Counted from the stretch's first letter, positions 49,863 through 60,747 are shown. The stretch is DNA of 64,000 bases from Amylibacter sp. SFDW26 (GCF_009184395.1 NZ_WEIC01000006.1:1-64000); one strand, 5' to 3'. A program made the numbers and translations. Notes: generated by a model not told the origin, from the sequence alone.

Positions 49863-51392
49863 GTGGAACAAAGATTGAATAATGGTCTGTTTTTTAATGC
49901 GATTGAGAAACACTTTGGCGGTACTTATGCCTTAAAGTCTGTATCGCTAGCTATTGAGCGTGGTGAAGTTGTTGCTTTGCTGGGCGAAAACGGGGCTGGT
50001 AAGTCAACATTGATAAAAGTGCTTGGCGGTATTTATAGGCCCGATGAAGGGCAGGTTACGATTGATGGTGTGCGGTATGAACATCGTACAAGTGGGTTTG
50101 GCGAGCGTCAGAAAGTTGCTTTTATCCACCAAGACTTAGGCTTGATTGAATGGATGACCGTTGCCGAGAATATAGCGCTTGCTTTAGGATACTCACGTGA
50201 CAAGGGTTTTATTAAATGGGGTAAGGTTAACGAGTTTGCTAAGAAAGCATTAGATAAAGTTAAATGTGATTTTGACCCAACGACACGAGTACAAGATTTA
50301 TCGCGAACGGAAAAATCTCTAGTCGCTATTGCGCGAGCATTAGCTGTAGATTGCGATTTCCTCGTTTTAGATGAGCCGACAGCTTCTTTACCTGCAGATG
50401 AAGTGAGCCGATTATTTGAAGCATTGCGTCCTTTGCGTGATCAAGGCGTAGGTATGATCTATGTTTCACATCGATTAGATGAGATATTTCAAATTGCGGA
50501 TCGGGTTGCTGTTTTGCGCGATGGTCAAATGGTCGGTGTGCGTAGTATTGATCACACCTCTCCTGAGGAATTGGTGAACTTAATCGTTGGCCGTAAAACA
50601 CGTGAAGTGCTTAAGCCAAACGTAAAATTGGGCGATAAGGTTTTATCCGTTAGCAATCTTCATGCTGGAGTTGCGGGCCCTATCAATTTTGATTTGTATC
50701 AGAATGAGATTCTGGGTTTAGTGGGTTTACGTGGGGCCGGGCATGAGGATGTATCGCGAGCCTTGTATGGCATGGAAGGGTTCACAGGCCAAGTACTTCT
50801 GGAGGATGAACACCCAGACTTAAGTAGCCCTTTGGCCGCTCTTAAATCAGGTATAGGTCTTGTCGCACGTGACCGTGCAGAAGAATCTATAGCAATGAAT
50901 TTAAGCATTCGCGAGAATACATTTTTGAACCCTGCTGCTGCAGGTCGCGGTACGTTTTCTTTTAAATCTGTGAAGAGAGAAACCGATGAGGCCGTGGCAA
51001 TAGGGCGCGAACTTGGTTTAAGTCCCAATGATCCCACATTGGCTATTGAAGCTTTGTCGGGGGGGAACCAACAAAAAGTTGTTATGGGACGATGGTTGTC
51101 TACGGGCCGTAAGCTATTGATTTGTGAGGACCCTACTGCAGGTGTTGATGTTGGCGCTAAAGCTGAGATTTATGCATTGATGAATAAGGCGTTGTCGGAA
51201 GGGGTGGCAATTATAGTTGTTTCAACTGACTTCGAGGAGGTTGCTGCGATTTGCCATCGGGCCATTGTCTTTAGTCAAGGGCAAGTCGTGGATCAACTTA
51301 AAGATACAAAACTAACTTCAGAAAATCTGATCCAAACAGCATCTGCTGGAAATCATAGATCAACAAAGGAACTAAATAATGCAATCGCTTGA
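49863..51392 (+). CDS. Sugar ABC importer, duplicated ATPase (RbsA/MglA type)
   Basis: 509 aa from GTG 49863, preferred to the GTG at 49839 because GGGAGGAA ends 2-4 nt upstream. Two ATPase halves: the first has Walker A GENGAGKST, Walker B DFLVLDEPTAS; the second has the degenerate Walker A and signature LSGGNQQK, then LICEDPTAGVDVGAK, as usual for the family. Energises uptake of a monosaccharide or sugar acid. It is first in the operon and its end overlaps the permease start by 14 nt. Confidence 0.92.
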   Translation: MEQRLNNGLFFNAIEKHFGGTYALKSVSLAIERGEVVALLGENGAGKSTLIKVLGGIYRPDEGQVTIDGVRYEHRTSGFGERQKVAFIHQDLGLIEWMTVAENIALALGYSRDKGFIKWGKVNEFAKKALDKVKCDFDPTTRVQDLSRTEKSLVAIARALAVDCDFLVLDEPTASLPADEVSRLFEALRPLRDQGVGMIYVSHRLDEIFQIADRVAVLRDGQMVGVRSIDHTSPEELVNLIVGRKTREVLKPNVKLGDKVLSVSNLHAGVAGPINFDLYQNEILGLVGLRGAGHEDVSRALYGMEGFTGQVLLEDEHPDLSSPLAALKSGIGLVARDRAEESIAMNLSIRENTFLNPAAAGRGTFSFKSVKRETDEAVAIGRELGLSPNDPTLAIEALSGGNQQKVVMGRWLSTGRKLLICEDPTAGVDVGAKAEIYALMNKALSEGVAIIVVSTDFEEVAAICHRAIVFSQGQVVDQLKDTKLTSENLIQTASAGNHRSTKELNNAIA

Positions 51393-52401
51393 GTCTAATG
51401 CTTTAGAGCCAACACGTGCCGAATTAAGTAAACTCTCATTAAGTGGACGTTTGATACGTTTACTACCAGTCTATGGCTTAGTGATATTAACGGTTCTTTT
51501 AATAATCATATTTTCAATATTGTTGCCAAATACATTTCCGACAATGTTAAACTTGCGTGCCATTATTTCAGATAAGGCAATTATTGCACTACTTTCGCTT
51601 GGGGCGATGATACCAATGGCGGCGGGGCGAATAGATTTGACTGTTGGATATGGTATTGTGCTTTGGCACATTCTGGCAATCTCATTACAAACTATCTATG
51701 GCCTACCATGGCCTGTGGCTGTGAGCATAGTGATTATGCTTGGGATGTTATCTGGATTTCTAAATGGTTTGTTAGTCGAAGTTGCAAAGATTGATAGTTT
51801 TATTGCGACATTAGGAACTGGCACTGTGCTTTATGCATTGGCATTATGGCATACAGGTGGGCGTCAAATGGTTGGGGTTTTGCCTGATGGATTCTTTGCC
51901 ATTAATGGAACCTTTATTTTGGGTCTGCCAATTACTGGTTACTATGTATTGGCTATCACGATCACTATGTGGCTAATTTTAGAATACACACCGGTTGGGC
52001 GTTATCTTTATGCAATTGGTGCAAATCAACGTGCAGCGGATTTGAATGGGATTCCAACACGTAAGTATGTGATCGGTGCTTTCATGTGTTCTGGTACTTT
52101 GACCGCATTAACGGGTGTTCTACTTGCTTCTAAACTACGTATCGGTCAAGCAAGTGTTGGCCTTGAGTTCTTATTGCCAGCACTTGTTGGAGCCTTCTTA
52201 GGGTCTACAACAATTAAGCCAGGTAGAGTGAATGTTTTTGGAACTATAATTGGTGTCGTAATTCTTGCTGTAGGGATTTCAGGCATCCAGCAATTTGGTG
52301 GCTCATTCTGGGTCGAACCAATGTTCAACGGTGTAACATTGCTTATTGCAATTGGCATCGCAGGATATGCGCAGCGACGTAAGGCTGCTGCGCCTAAATA
52401 A
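51379..52401 (+). CDS. Sugar ABC importer, permease (RbsC type)
   Basis: 340 aa, about eight to ten membrane helices. Conserved loop GANQRAADLNGIPTRKYVIGAF of the BPD_transp_2 group and AAGRIDLTVGYGIVL. Forms the homodimeric channel with the duplicated ATPase. Its start overlaps the ATPase end; the binding protein follows after 20 nt. Confidence 0.9.
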   Translation: MQSLESNALEPTRAELSKLSLSGRLIRLLPVYGLVILTVLLIIIFSILLPNTFPTMLNLRAIISDKAIIALLSLGAMIPMAAGRIDLTVGYGIVLWHILAISLQTIYGLPWPVAVSIVIMLGMLSGFLNGLLVEVAKIDSFIATLGTGTVLYALALWHTGGRQMVGVLPDGFFAINGTFILGLPITGYYVLAITITMWLILEYTPVGRYLYAIGANQRAADLNGIPTRKYVIGAFMCSGTLTALTGVLLASKLRIGQASVGLEFLLPALVGAFLGSTTIKPGRVNVFGTIIGVVILAVGISGIQQFGGSFWVEPMFNGVTLLIAIGIAGYAQRRKAAAPK

Positions 52402-52421
52402 ACATAAATGGGAGGTTTTTT

Positions 52422-53519
52422 ATGTTAAGAAGATCAATGTTAATTGGAATGTCAGCGATTGTATCGTTGGCTACACCGAACGTAACTTTCGCCGATGTCG
52501 TTAAGGATGCGATGGCGGAAGTGCAAAAACACGCAGGTCAAAAAACGGTATGGGACGGACCGATTACAGGACCAAAAGCTGCAGAGGACAAAACGATTGT
52601 TGTGCTTGCTAGTGATATGAAAAATGGCGGCGTTTTGGGGGTTACGCAAGGTGTTGAAGAAGCTGTTGAGGCAATTGGATGGGATGTCAGAACTCTTGAT
52701 GGTGCTGGATCTATCCAAGGACGAACAGCAGCGTTTGGCCAAGCATTAGCTTTGAAGCCAGATGGCATTATAATCAATGGTTTTGATGCTGTTGAACAAC
52801 AAGCTGCATTGGCAGAAGCTAAAGCAACTGGAATTCCAATTGTAAGTTGGCATGCTGGCCCTGTCATTGGCCCAGATCCAGAGGTGGGACTTTTCACCAA
52901 CGTATCAACTGATGCGATGGAAGTATCCGCAGCTGCCGCACAATGGGCGTTTGCAGACGCTGGCGGCAAACCGGGCGTAGTCATTTTCACAGACTCTACA
53001 TATGCTATTGCGATTGCCAAAGCTGATCGGATCAAAGAAGAAATCGAAAAACTTGGCGGTACCGTTTTAGAATATGTCGATACTCCGATTGCGGATACTT
53101 CCAACCGTATGCCTACCCTGACTACTGCTCTTTTGCAACGTTACGGTAGCCAATGGACGCATACATTAGCGATTAATGACATTTACTTTGATTTCATGGG
53201 GCCATCATTGGCCACGGCAGGTATCAAAGGCGATGAAAACCCTAAATCTGTTGCCGCAGGTGATGGTTCTGAAAGCGCATATCAACGTATCCGTTCAGCA
53301 CAATATCAATCCGTGACAGTCGCAGAACCGCTAAACTTGCAAGGCTGGCAGTTAGTTGATGAACTTAATCGTGCTGTGCAGGGGCAAGAGTGGTCTGGTT
53401 ATACTTCACCTCTTCATGTGGTTACCGCTGAGAATATCAGTTTCGATGGTGGAGATGGCAATATCTTCGATCCAGGAAATGGATATCGCGATGAGTACCG
53501 TAAAATCTGGGGTAAGTAA
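52422..53519 (+). CDS. Sugar ABC importer, periplasmic binding protein
   Basis: 365 aa. Signal peptide ends near VTFADV. Type I periplasmic-binding fold with TIVVLASDMKNGGVLGVTQGVEEA, PDGIIINGFDAVEQQAALAEAKATGIPIVSWHAG and NTVSTDAMEVS-like blocks, as in the RbsB/AraF group. Delivers the ligand to the ATPase/permease pair upstream. The ligand is unknown; the downstream enzymes suggest a pentose or sugar acid. Confidence 0.9.
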   Translation: MLRRSMLIGMSAIVSLATPNVTFADVVKDAMAEVQKHAGQKTVWDGPITGPKAAEDKTIVVLASDMKNGGVLGVTQGVEEAVEAIGWDVRTLDGAGSIQGRTAAFGQALALKPDGIIINGFDAVEQQAALAEAKATGIPIVSWHAGPVIGPDPEVGLFTNVSTDAMEVSAAAAQWAFADAGGKPGVVIFTDSTYAIAIAKADRIKEEIEKLGGTVLEYVDTPIADTSNRMPTLTTALLQRYGSQWTHTLAINDIYFDFMGPSLATAGIKGDENPKSVAAGDGSESAYQRIRSAQYQSVTVAEPLNLQGWQLVDELNRAVQGQEWSGYTSPLHVVTAENISFDGGDGNIFDPGNGYRDEYRKIWGK

Positions 53520-53707
53520 TATTCTAAGCCCCTTGTAGATATTTTTACTGGGGGCGTTAAAGGGAATATTTTCAATCAGAAATGACTGTGAAAAAAACGA
53601 TACCTTTAACAAGATAAAACTTCGAAAGATTGCGAACATTAGTTTGCGTTTAACAGAAATTCATACTTGTTAACAAATGCTTAGCAAGTAAATGGGAAAT
53701 TATTAAG

Positions 53708-54976
53708 ATGATTAATATCAAGAAAACAGTTAAATGTTTTGCTGTTGCCAATATAACCGTGGCATCTTTGGCAGGACAAGGTTTAGCAGAGGATATAAAA
53801 CGTCCTTCGGATGGGTTTGACCCAGACAAATTTTTAACAGGTGATTGGGGTGGAGCACGCCAAATCTTGTTAGACAAAGGCTTGAGTTTTACGGGGCTTT
53901 ATATCAACCAGGCCGCGACAAATCTAAAAGGTGGAACATCTACTGAATTAATATACTCGGACATGTTTCTTTTCGGGGTGGATGCTGATTTGGATAGATT
54001 GGTTGGCATTCCAAATACAACGCTTCATGCAACAGTAACAAACCGAAACGGGGATAATCTTGTAGAGGAGGCCAATTTAGGGACAAATCTTCTTGTAAAT
54101 GAAGTTTTTGGTCAGGGTAATTTTACGCGCCTAAATCATTTGTTCCTGAATACAAAGCTTTATGATGATAAGCTGGAACTTAAATATGGTCGTATTTCTG
54201 GTAGCTTCGACTTCCATGACTTTAGTTGTAATTTCCAAAATTTAACTTTTTGTGGAGCGATACCGTCCTACTTAACGCCGAATTGGACACCATTCCCTGG
54301 TCATACATGGGGGGCGGTTGCCACTTGGAAACCAACAAAGGATTTCTATTTCAAAGCTGGTATATCTGAAATTAACTCTGATTTTGACAGGCCACAAAAT
54401 GCGCGTCGGATCGAAGGAATTGGTCAAGGCGAAGGTAGCCGCTATAATACAGAAATCGGCTATTCACCAAAGATAGCTGGGAAACCTGGATCCTATAAAT
54501 TTGGTGTATTTTGGGATGATGTTGGCGCTCAAGATGTTGCGGACGCAACAATTAATCATAGCGATCAGTTAGGATATTACTTAAATGCACAACAAGAAAT
54601 CTGGAGCGATTCCACGACCTCAGGTCGTAAAGTTGACTTGTTCTTCAACTATGTTCAAGCTGATGAAGATGTTGCTGCTTTGGAATCTGTTGTTGAAGCC
54701 GGTATCTTTTTTCAAGGTCCTGTAAAAAGCAGACCACAAGATGAGCTAGGGTTTGCAGTTGGTCTCATTAATACTAGCAGCAAACTGACAGCCGCAGATA
54801 TCGCTGCTGGTGGTACCGTACGCGATAAAGAATTTCCAATGGAGATTTATTATTCATTCCGCCTGAAACGTGGAATTACGATTCAACCAAACCTTCAATA
54901 CATTGTTAATCCTGGTGGTATTTCAAGCAATGAAGACGTTGCCGTGCTTGGTTTGAAAACAGTGTTTAATTTCTAA
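53708..54976 (+). CDS. Carbohydrate-selective porin (OprB family)
   Basis: 422 aa. Signal peptide to about GLAEDI. The N-terminus has FLTGDWGGARQILLDKGLSF, the classic OprB start, followed by beta-strands and a C-terminal Phe (KTVFNF). It allows the sugar across the outer membrane. It follows the binding-protein gene after 188 nt, so it may have its own leader while still belonging to the regulon. Confidence 0.9.
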   Translation: MINIKKTVKCFAVANITVASLAGQGLAEDIKRPSDGFDPDKFLTGDWGGARQILLDKGLSFTGLYINQAATNLKGGTSTELIYSDMFLFGVDADLDRLVGIPNTTLHATVTNRNGDNLVEEANLGTNLLVNEVFGQGNFTRLNHLFLNTKLYDDKLELKYGRISGSFDFHDFSCNFQNLTFCGAIPSYLTPNWTPFPGHTWGAVATWKPTKDFYFKAGISEINSDFDRPQNARRIEGIGQGEGSRYNTEIGYSPKIAGKPGSYKFGVFWDDVGAQDVADATINHSDQLGYYLNAQQEIWSDSTTSGRKVDLFFNYVQADEDVAALESVVEAGIFFQGPVKSRPQDELGFAVGLINTSSKLTAADIAAGGTVRDKEFPMEIYYSFRLKRGITIQPNLQYIVNPGGISSNEDVAVLGLKTVFNF

Positions 54977-54987
54977 TTCGAAATCTA

Positions 54988-55022
54988 GGTATCGCCCAAT
55001 GCAACCAACATTGGGCGATACC
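54988..55022 (+). terminator. Strong hairpin after the porin gene
   Basis: GGTATCGCCCAATG and CATTGGGCGATACC form a 14-bp perfect stem with loop CAACCAA. No T run follows, so it may stabilise the upstream message or act as a factor-dependent terminator. Confidence 0.6.
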
Positions 55023-55170
55023 GTACCTCAATCGTAATTTGCCCTCCCTCAATAGGGGCAAAAAAGCCAAGCAAATAAGGAAGCGCTTTACTTAAAAGTT
55101 TTGTGCCGAAGGACGTAAATATGACGCGAACATCTAGTCAGTTACATTTAATTGTTAAGGAGGAATTATT

Positions 55171-56133
55171 GTGGCTCAATCCATGATGTTGATAGAGAAA
55201 TGCAGCCATTGCGTAAGCTGGTATGATATTGAGACTGGTGAGCGCCAAGGTCGTTTATCATTACCTGATTACCCACATGAATTTGTAGTCGATAAGGAGT
55301 TTAAATATGCTTATGTTGGGCATTACGGTGTTCAGAACTCTGGCATTGATGGAACGGATGGCCAGTCTGTTATCGTCGTCGACATTGAGAAACAGGAAGT
55401 TGCGCATACTTATGATTTAGGTGAGCATGCTCGCCCTCATGGGATCAGTTTGGATGATAATGGTCGCTTGTATGTCTTGTCTGAATGGACAGCACATTTG
55501 CTGGTAAAAGAAAACCCGCGTGCATTTGATCAGGGATGGGATCACATTACACCAACAGGGGGCACAAAATCCCATCTGTTTGCTTTGACTGGTGATGGAG
55601 ATACAGCATATTCGATGAATCTTACATCTGGTGATGTGACGATGTTCAAGCCTTATGACGCCTCTTTTGCGCCAATTTCAATTAAGACAGGCAAGAAGCC
55701 AGAAGGCCGTTGCCTGCGTGCTGACGAAAAAATCTTATACACGAGTAATCGTATTTCTAATACGGTGACGGTGATCGATACGGAAAAATTAGAAGTTATT
55801 CGATCGTTTCCAACACCAGATGATCCTTGTCGTATTTACCATGATACAAAACGTAACCGTTTGGTCACTATGAACCATTTCGGGGGGTCATTTAGTGTTT
55901 TTGATGAGGTTACAGGCGAAGAGTTGCACCGCCAAGAGACACCGGCCAATCCTTTAGCGTTATGTTTGGATGCTGAAGAAGACTATGCCTACATAGCAAT
56001 CGACTGCGAGCAAGTGCAGCGGTTTAATTTAGATACATTTGAGATTGTTCAGACATTCGACACGGGAAAAGAACCAGATGTAATGGTCATTTTGCCAGAC
56101 GGGTTTTCAAAAAAATGGGAGGCTTTGTCATGA
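55171..56133 (+). CDS. YncE/lactonase-like beta-propeller protein
   Basis: 320 aa from GTG with AAGGAGG 6 nt upstream. Seven WD-like blades, e.g. ARPHGISLDDNGRLYVLSE and EKILYTSNRISNTVTVIDTEKLEVI. No signal peptide, so cytoplasmic. This fold includes 6-phosphogluconolactonase-type (Pgl) enzymes and non-enzymatic members; a lactonase is possible given the operon, but SMP-30 downstream would be redundant. Stop overlaps the next start by 4 nt (ATGA). Confidence 0.7.
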   Translation: MAQSMMLIEKCSHCVSWYDIETGERQGRLSLPDYPHEFVVDKEFKYAYVGHYGVQNSGIDGTDGQSVIVVDIEKQEVAHTYDLGEHARPHGISLDDNGRLYVLSEWTAHLLVKENPRAFDQGWDHITPTGGTKSHLFALTGDGDTAYSMNLTSGDVTMFKPYDASFAPISIKTGKKPEGRCLRADEKILYTSNRISNTVTVIDTEKLEVIRSFPTPDDPCRIYHDTKRNRLVTMNHFGGSFSVFDEVTGEELHRQETPANPLALCLDAEEDYAYIAIDCEQVQRFNLDTFEIVQTFDTGKEPDVMVILPDGFSKKWEALS

Positions 56134-57137
56134 GTAAGCCACGTATAGCAATTGTTCCTGGTGACCCTTCAGGTATAGGGCCAGAGCTGATTGCAAAACT
56201 GATTAATGATGAAGGCGTCCAAGATGCTGCGAATATTGTTTTAGTTGGCGATAGCCATCTTTGGCAGCAAGGTGCTGAACAGGCAGATATGCCTGTTGCT
56301 ATTGCGACATTATCTGAAGATGAAATCGATGCCCAACAAGGTTTGAACCACCTCGAGATGGATACAATTGAGACTTCTGAAATTGAAATATCAGAAGTAA
56401 CTGTTGCAGGTGGGCGCTCCTCATTACGGTGTTTGGATAAAGCAATGGACCTTGCACAAGCAGGTAAAGTTGATGGTGTTTTATTTGGACCATTCAATAA
56501 AGCATCAATGACCAGCGCGGGATTGAACGCGGAAGATGAGCACCGTTATATGGCTCGTTATTTAGGTTTTGAAGGATACCATAGCGAAATTAACGTTCTT
56601 GATGATTTGATGACTACACGCGTGACCAGTCATATCGGGCTGAAGGATGTGGCTGAAAACATCAACGAAGAGGGCATTTTAAAAGCTATAAATTTAGCTA
56701 ACGATACTTTGCGCCGTTCAGGCAATACGCGTCCATCTATTGCGGTTGCCGCATTGAATCCACATGCAGGTGATAATGGCAAGTTTGGTCGCGAAGAAAT
56801 TGATATCTTGGAGCCTGCGATTGCTAAGGCACAAGCAAAGCAGATGGACGTTACAGGCCCATGGCCGTCTGACACAGTATTTTTGAAAGCAAAGCGTGGC
56901 GAAGTGGATGCAGTAGTAACCATGTACCACGATCAAGGTCAAATTGCGATCAAGCTATTGGGATTTGAGCGGGGTGTAACTGTTGCAGGAGGATTGCCAA
57001 TCCCAGTTGCAACCCCTGCACATGGCACAGCTTTCGATATCGCAGGAACAAACAAAGCAAATGTGAGTGCAACACGACAGGCATTCGACCTGTTGGTTCG
57101 CATGAGTAAAAACCACCGCGCCGAACGCGACGCGTAA
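56130..57137 (+). CDS. PdxA2-like 4-phospho-sugar-acid dehydrogenase
   Basis: 335 aa from ATG 56130 (GGGAGG upstream). PdxA family: [17 protein letters not shown], metal ligands His168, His212 ([14 protein letters not shown]) and His267 ([12 protein letters not shown]). PdxA2 members act on D-erythronate- or D-threonate-4-phosphate, or related acids, rather than in B6 synthesis. In this operon it probably handles a sugar acid derivative, but no kinase is present to make the phosphate, so its substrate is unclear. Confidence 0.85.
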   Translation: MSKPRIAIVPGDPSGIGPELIAKLINDEGVQDAANIVLVGDSHLWQQGAEQADMPVAIATLSEDEIDAQQGLNHLEMDTIETSEIEISEVTVAGGRSSLRCLDKAMDLAQAGKVDGVLFGPFNKASMTSAGLNAEDEHRYMARYLGFEGYHSEINVLDDLMTTRVTSHIGLKDVAENINEEGILKAINLANDTLRRSGNTRPSIAVAALNPHAGDNGKFGREEIDILEPAIAKAQAKQMDVTGPWPSDTVFLKAKRGEVDAVVTMYHDQGQIAIKLLGFERGVTVAGGLPIPVATPAHGTAFDIAGTNKANVSATRQAFDLLVRMSKNHRAERDA

Positions 57138-57151
57138 TAAGGAGACACTTA

Positions 57152-58327
57152 ATGACTAAAATTAAATCAATACGTACGCGTGTATGGAATTGGAAAGGCC
57201 CAACGGTTCCGCCTCAGGGTAACTTTTGCACCAATGCATCTGATGCGCTTTGGATGCGCGGTGATGCGATGGAAAGCTTTCGCTTTCACCAGTGGTTGAC
57301 TTGTGAAGTTGAGACTGACGATGGTACAATTGGCATCGGTAACGCCGCTTTAGCACCTATGTTAACTAAAGTTGCCATCGATGAGTTTTATGCACCTTTG
57401 GTTATTGGTGAAGATCCATTTGATTATGCTTACCTTTGGGAAAAAATGTACCGTCGCACACATGCGTGGGGTAGAAAAGGCATTGGTATGACTGCGATGT
57501 CAGCAATTGATATCGCGATCTGGGATTTGATGGGCAAGCTAACAGGCAAGCCTGTGTTCAAACTTCTTGGTGGTCGTACAAAAGAAAAAATCCCTGTTTA
57601 TTATTCTAAGCTTTATGCAGACAGTGTTGAAGGCATGCAAAAAGAAGCTGAAGAAGCAATGAAGGGCGGCTATCAAGGTTTCAAAACTCGTTTTGGCTAT
57701 GGCCCTAAAGACGGCATGAAGGGCATGCGTGAAAATTTAAAGCGTGTCGAGGCTGTACGTGAAGTGATCGGTTACGATACCGATCTAATGCTAGAATGTT
57801 ATATGGGTTGGAACCTTGATTACGCTAAGCGTATGTTGCCAAAGCTTGAAAAATTTGAGCCCCGTTGGTTGGAAGAGCCAGTGATTGCTGATGATGTGAA
57901 TGGCTATGCGGAATTAAATGCTATGAACATTGTGCCAATCTCTGGTGGTGAACATGAGTTTTCAATAATGGGCTGTCAGCAACTTTTGGAAAAGAAAGCT
58001 GTCAGTATCCTACAATATGACACGAACCGTGTTGGTGGTATTACAGCTGCTCAAAAAATCAATGCGATTGCAGAAGCGTATCAAATTCCAGTGATCCCTC
58101 ATGCAGGCCAAATGCACAACTATCACCTAACTATGGCGAACGTGAACTGCCCAATCAGCGAATACTTTCCAGTGTTTGACGTCGAGGTTGGTAATGAGCT
58201 GTTCTATTATATTTTCGAAGGTGATCCAGATGCAGTAGATGGTTATTTGGATCTGGATGATAATAAACCTGGTTTGGGCATCAGTATTTCTGACAAACAT
58301 ATCGATAACTTTGAGGTGTTTGAATGA
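57152..58327 (+). CDS. Enolase-superfamily sugar acid dehydratase (RhmD-like)
   Basis: 391 aa. Matches L-rhamnonate dehydratase-like members: [42 protein letters not shown], metal ligands Glu215 (LECYMGW), Glu241, Glu267 (SGGEHEF), and the catalytic His317 in [10 protein letters not shown]. Removes water from an aldonic acid to a 2-keto-3-deoxy acid. With an L-KDA-dehydratase-like enzyme next to it, an L-pentonate (L-arabinonate or L-lyxonate type) is a better guess than rhamnonate. Stop overlaps the next start by 4 nt (TGAATGAG region). Confidence 0.85.
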   Translation: MTKIKSIRTRVWNWKGPTVPPQGNFCTNASDALWMRGDAMESFRFHQWLTCEVETDDGTIGIGNAALAPMLTKVAIDEFYAPLVIGEDPFDYAYLWEKMYRRTHAWGRKGIGMTAMSAIDIAIWDLMGKLTGKPVFKLLGGRTKEKIPVYYSKLYADSVEGMQKEAEEAMKGGYQGFKTRFGYGPKDGMKGMRENLKRVEAVREVIGYDTDLMLECYMGWNLDYAKRMLPKLEKFEPRWLEEPVIADDVNGYAELNAMNIVPISGGEHEFSIMGCQQLLEKKAVSILQYDTNRVGGITAAQKINAIAEAYQIPVIPHAGQMHNYHLTMANVNCPISEYFPVFDVEVGNELFYYIFEGDPDAVDGYLDLDDNKPGLGISISDKHIDNFEVFE

Positions 58328-59238
58328 GCCGCCCATACAAAGGCATATGGCCTGTAGCACCAACGCCGTTTAACAATGATGGTTCTCTTGATCTTGATGG
58401 CATGAAACGTGTTTTGGATTGTATGATTGATCAAGGCGTTGATGGGATTTGTATCCTTGCAAATTTCTCTGAGCAATTTTTGATTTCAGACGCGGAGCGT
58501 GAAATCTTAACACGCCTTAGCTTGGAACATGTAGCTGGGCGCGTACCAGTAATTGTGACAATCAGCCATTATTCAACACAAATTGCTGTGGAGCGCGCGA
58601 AACTTGCTAAGGATTTAGGAGCAGCCATTGTTATGATGATGCCACCATATCACGGTGCGCTTTTGAAAGGGAACGCTCAACAGATATTTGAGCAATTCCA
58701 AGCGGTTGGTCGTGTTGGTATTCCAATCATGGTACAAGATGCGCCATTGGGAGGGGTTGACTTGCCTGTTCCTTTGTTGGTGAAAATGGCAAAAGAGATC
58801 GAATATGTAAAACTATTCAAGATCGAATGCCCCCAAGCTGCTGGGAAAATTCGCGCATTGATAGAAGCAGGTGGTGACGCCATCGAAGGGCCATTTGATG
58901 GCGAAGAAGCAATTACGCTTTTGGCTGATCTTGATGCGGGCGCAACTGGTGGCATGACATCTGCGATGATCCCTGAGTTAATTAAACCAGTGATCGAGCT
59001 ACATGCTGTAGGAGACCGAGAAGCTGCGACTGCTGCTTATGCAAAGGTACTGCCAGCAATTAACCATGAAAATCGCCAATGTGGTTGGCGATCTTGTAAA
59101 GCCGCAATGGTAGAAGGTGGGGTCATTAAGTCAGAGTTTTGCCGCCACCCAATTGAACCTTTGCATCCTGACACGCGTTCAGGGTTGATGGATCTTTTGC
59201 GTCCGCTTGATCCAATTGTATTGAAATGGGGTAAATAA
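58324..59238 (+). CDS. L-2-keto-3-deoxy-pentonate (L-KDA) dehydratase-like, DHDPS family
   Basis: 304 aa. Strongly similar in pattern to AraD of Azospirillum: [57 protein letters not shown], Schiff-base Lys166 (LFKIE), and [17 protein letters not shown]. Converts L-KDA to 2-oxoglutarate semialdehyde. ATGA overlap with the dehydratase; the semialdehyde dehydrogenase is next. Confidence 0.85.
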   Translation: MSRPYKGIWPVAPTPFNNDGSLDLDGMKRVLDCMIDQGVDGICILANFSEQFLISDAEREILTRLSLEHVAGRVPVIVTISHYSTQIAVERAKLAKDLGAAIVMMMPPYHGALLKGNAQQIFEQFQAVGRVGIPIMVQDAPLGGVDLPVPLLVKMAKEIEYVKLFKIECPQAAGKIRALIEAGGDAIEGPFDGEEAITLLADLDAGATGGMTSAMIPELIKPVIELHAVGDREAATAAYAKVLPAINHENRQCGWRSCKAAMVEGGVIKSEFCRHPIEPLHPDTRSGLMDLLRPLDPIVLKWGK

Positions 59239-59241
59239 CAA

Positions 59242-60747
59242 ATGTTAACAGGTAAAAATTTAATTGATGGCTCTTGGGTTACATCTGACCAGATGGCCGC
59301 AAGTGAAGATCTGGGTGGTTTTGAGTTTTCACAAGCAACCGTAAACCAAGTCGATACTGCATGTCTTGCTGCGCGTCGTGATTTTCGTACATACGCTGGG
59401 AAATCACGTGCAGAACGTGCTACGTTTTTACGTACGATTGCAGAGCAAATTGATGCTTTGGGTCAAGAGATTACGGAAACTGGGATGAAAGAAACTGGTT
59501 TGCCAGAGATGCGTTTGAATGGTGAGCGTGGGCGTACTACTGGTCAGTTGCGTATGTTTGCTGACTTGATTGAAGACACGAAATACCTTGATACACGTGT
59601 TGATGAAGCCATGCCAAATCGTGAACCTCTGCCGCGTGCTGACCTACGTTTGACACACCGCCCAATCGGCCCTGTGGTGGTGTTCGGAGCATCTAACTTT
59701 CCATTAGCATTTTCAACGGCTGGTGGTGACACAGCAAGCGCGTTGGCAGCTGGTTGTCCAGTGATTGTCAAAGGTCACGGTGCTCATGCAGGGACTGCTG
59801 AATTGGTGGGGCAAGCAATTGCAACAGCGGCTAAAATTTGTGACATGCCTTCTGGCGTATTCCAAATATTACAAGGTTCTGGTCGTACAGTTGGACAAGC
59901 TTTGGTTCAACATCCAGAAATTCGTGCAGTTGGTTTTACTGGATCATTGGCTGGTGGTCGCGCGCTCTATGACTTGTGTCATTCCCGTTCGCAACCTATT
60001 CCTTTCTATGGTGAAATGGGTTCTGTGAATCCTGTGTTCCTATTGCCGAATGCGCTTAAAGCGCGTGGCGGTGCGATTGGTGCTGGATGGGCTGGATCTC
60101 TAACAATGGGGGCGGGACAATTTTGTACTAATCCTGGCGTTGTTGTTGGTGTTAAAGGCGATGATTTTGATGCATTTACGGATGCTGCATTATCTGCATT
60201 GAATGATGCACCAGAACAGAAAATGCTGACTGATGGTATACATGAAGCTTATCAAACTGGTGTTAAAGATTTTGCTGCGCTGATGGATGAGGTTTCATCG
60301 TGCGCACGTTCAGACAAGCCACGTCATTCTTTGCCTGCAGTTTTTAAGATCGATGCAGACACATGGATGAATACACCTAAGTTGCAACATGAAGTATTTG
60401 GGGCCGCAGGTGTCTTGGTCGAGTGTGATAATACAGATCAGATGATTGCTGTTGCGGAAGTCTTAGAAGGTCAATTGACTGCAACGATGCATTTGGATGA
60501 TGCTGATATAAGTTTTGCGCAGGAATTAGCCCTTATTCTAGAAGAAAAAGCTGGTCGCTTGTTGTGTAACGGATTTCCAACTGGTGTAGAGGTTTGTGAT
60601 GCAATGATGCATGGCGGGCCTTATCCATCAAGTACGGATGTGCGGGCAACATCTGTTGGTACACTTGCTATTGTGCGTTGGTTACGACCAGTCTCGTATC
60701 AAGATTTCCCAGAGGTAATGTTACATTCGGAGCTACAATCTAATTAA
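59242..60747 (+). CDS. 2-oxoglutarate semialdehyde dehydrogenase-like (ALDH)
   Basis: 501 aa. Nucleophile Cys295 in AGQFCTNPG, general base Glu258 in GEMGSVNP, VFGASNFPLAFSTAGGDTASALAAGCPVIVKGH and the C-terminal GVEVCDAMMHGGPYPSSTD. The subgroup is that of 2,5-dioxovalerate (KGSA) dehydrogenases that end oxidative pentose pathways. Follows the L-KDA-dehydratase-like gene by 3 nt. Confidence 0.9.
   Translation: MLTGKNLIDGSWVTSDQMAASEDLGGFEFSQATVNQVDTACLAARRDFRTYAGKSRAERATFLRTIAEQIDALGQEITETGMKETGLPEMRLNGERGRTTGQLRMFADLIEDTKYLDTRVDEAMPNREPLPRADLRLTHRPIGPVVVFGASNFPLAFSTAGGDTASALAAGCPVIVKGHGAHAGTAELVGQAIATAAKICDMPSGVFQILQGSGRTVGQALVQHPEIRAVGFTGSLAGGRALYDLCHSRSQPIPFYGEMGSVNPVFLLPNALKARGGAIGAGWAGSLTMGAGQFCTNPGVVVGVKGDDFDAFTDAALSALNDAPEQKMLTDGIHEAYQTGVKDFAALMDEVSSCARSDKPRHSLPAVFKIDADTWMNTPKLQHEVFGAAGVLVECDNTDQMIAVAEVLEGQLTATMHLDDADISFAQELALILEEKAGRLLCNGFPTGVEVCDAMMHGGPYPSSTDVRATSVGTLAIVRWLRPVSYQDFPEVMLHSELQSN

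Noticed and set aside
53520-53707. GCCCC...GGGGC stem after the binding-protein gene as a terminator
   Set aside because: Five-base stem with a 17-nt loop and no T run; too weak to call.
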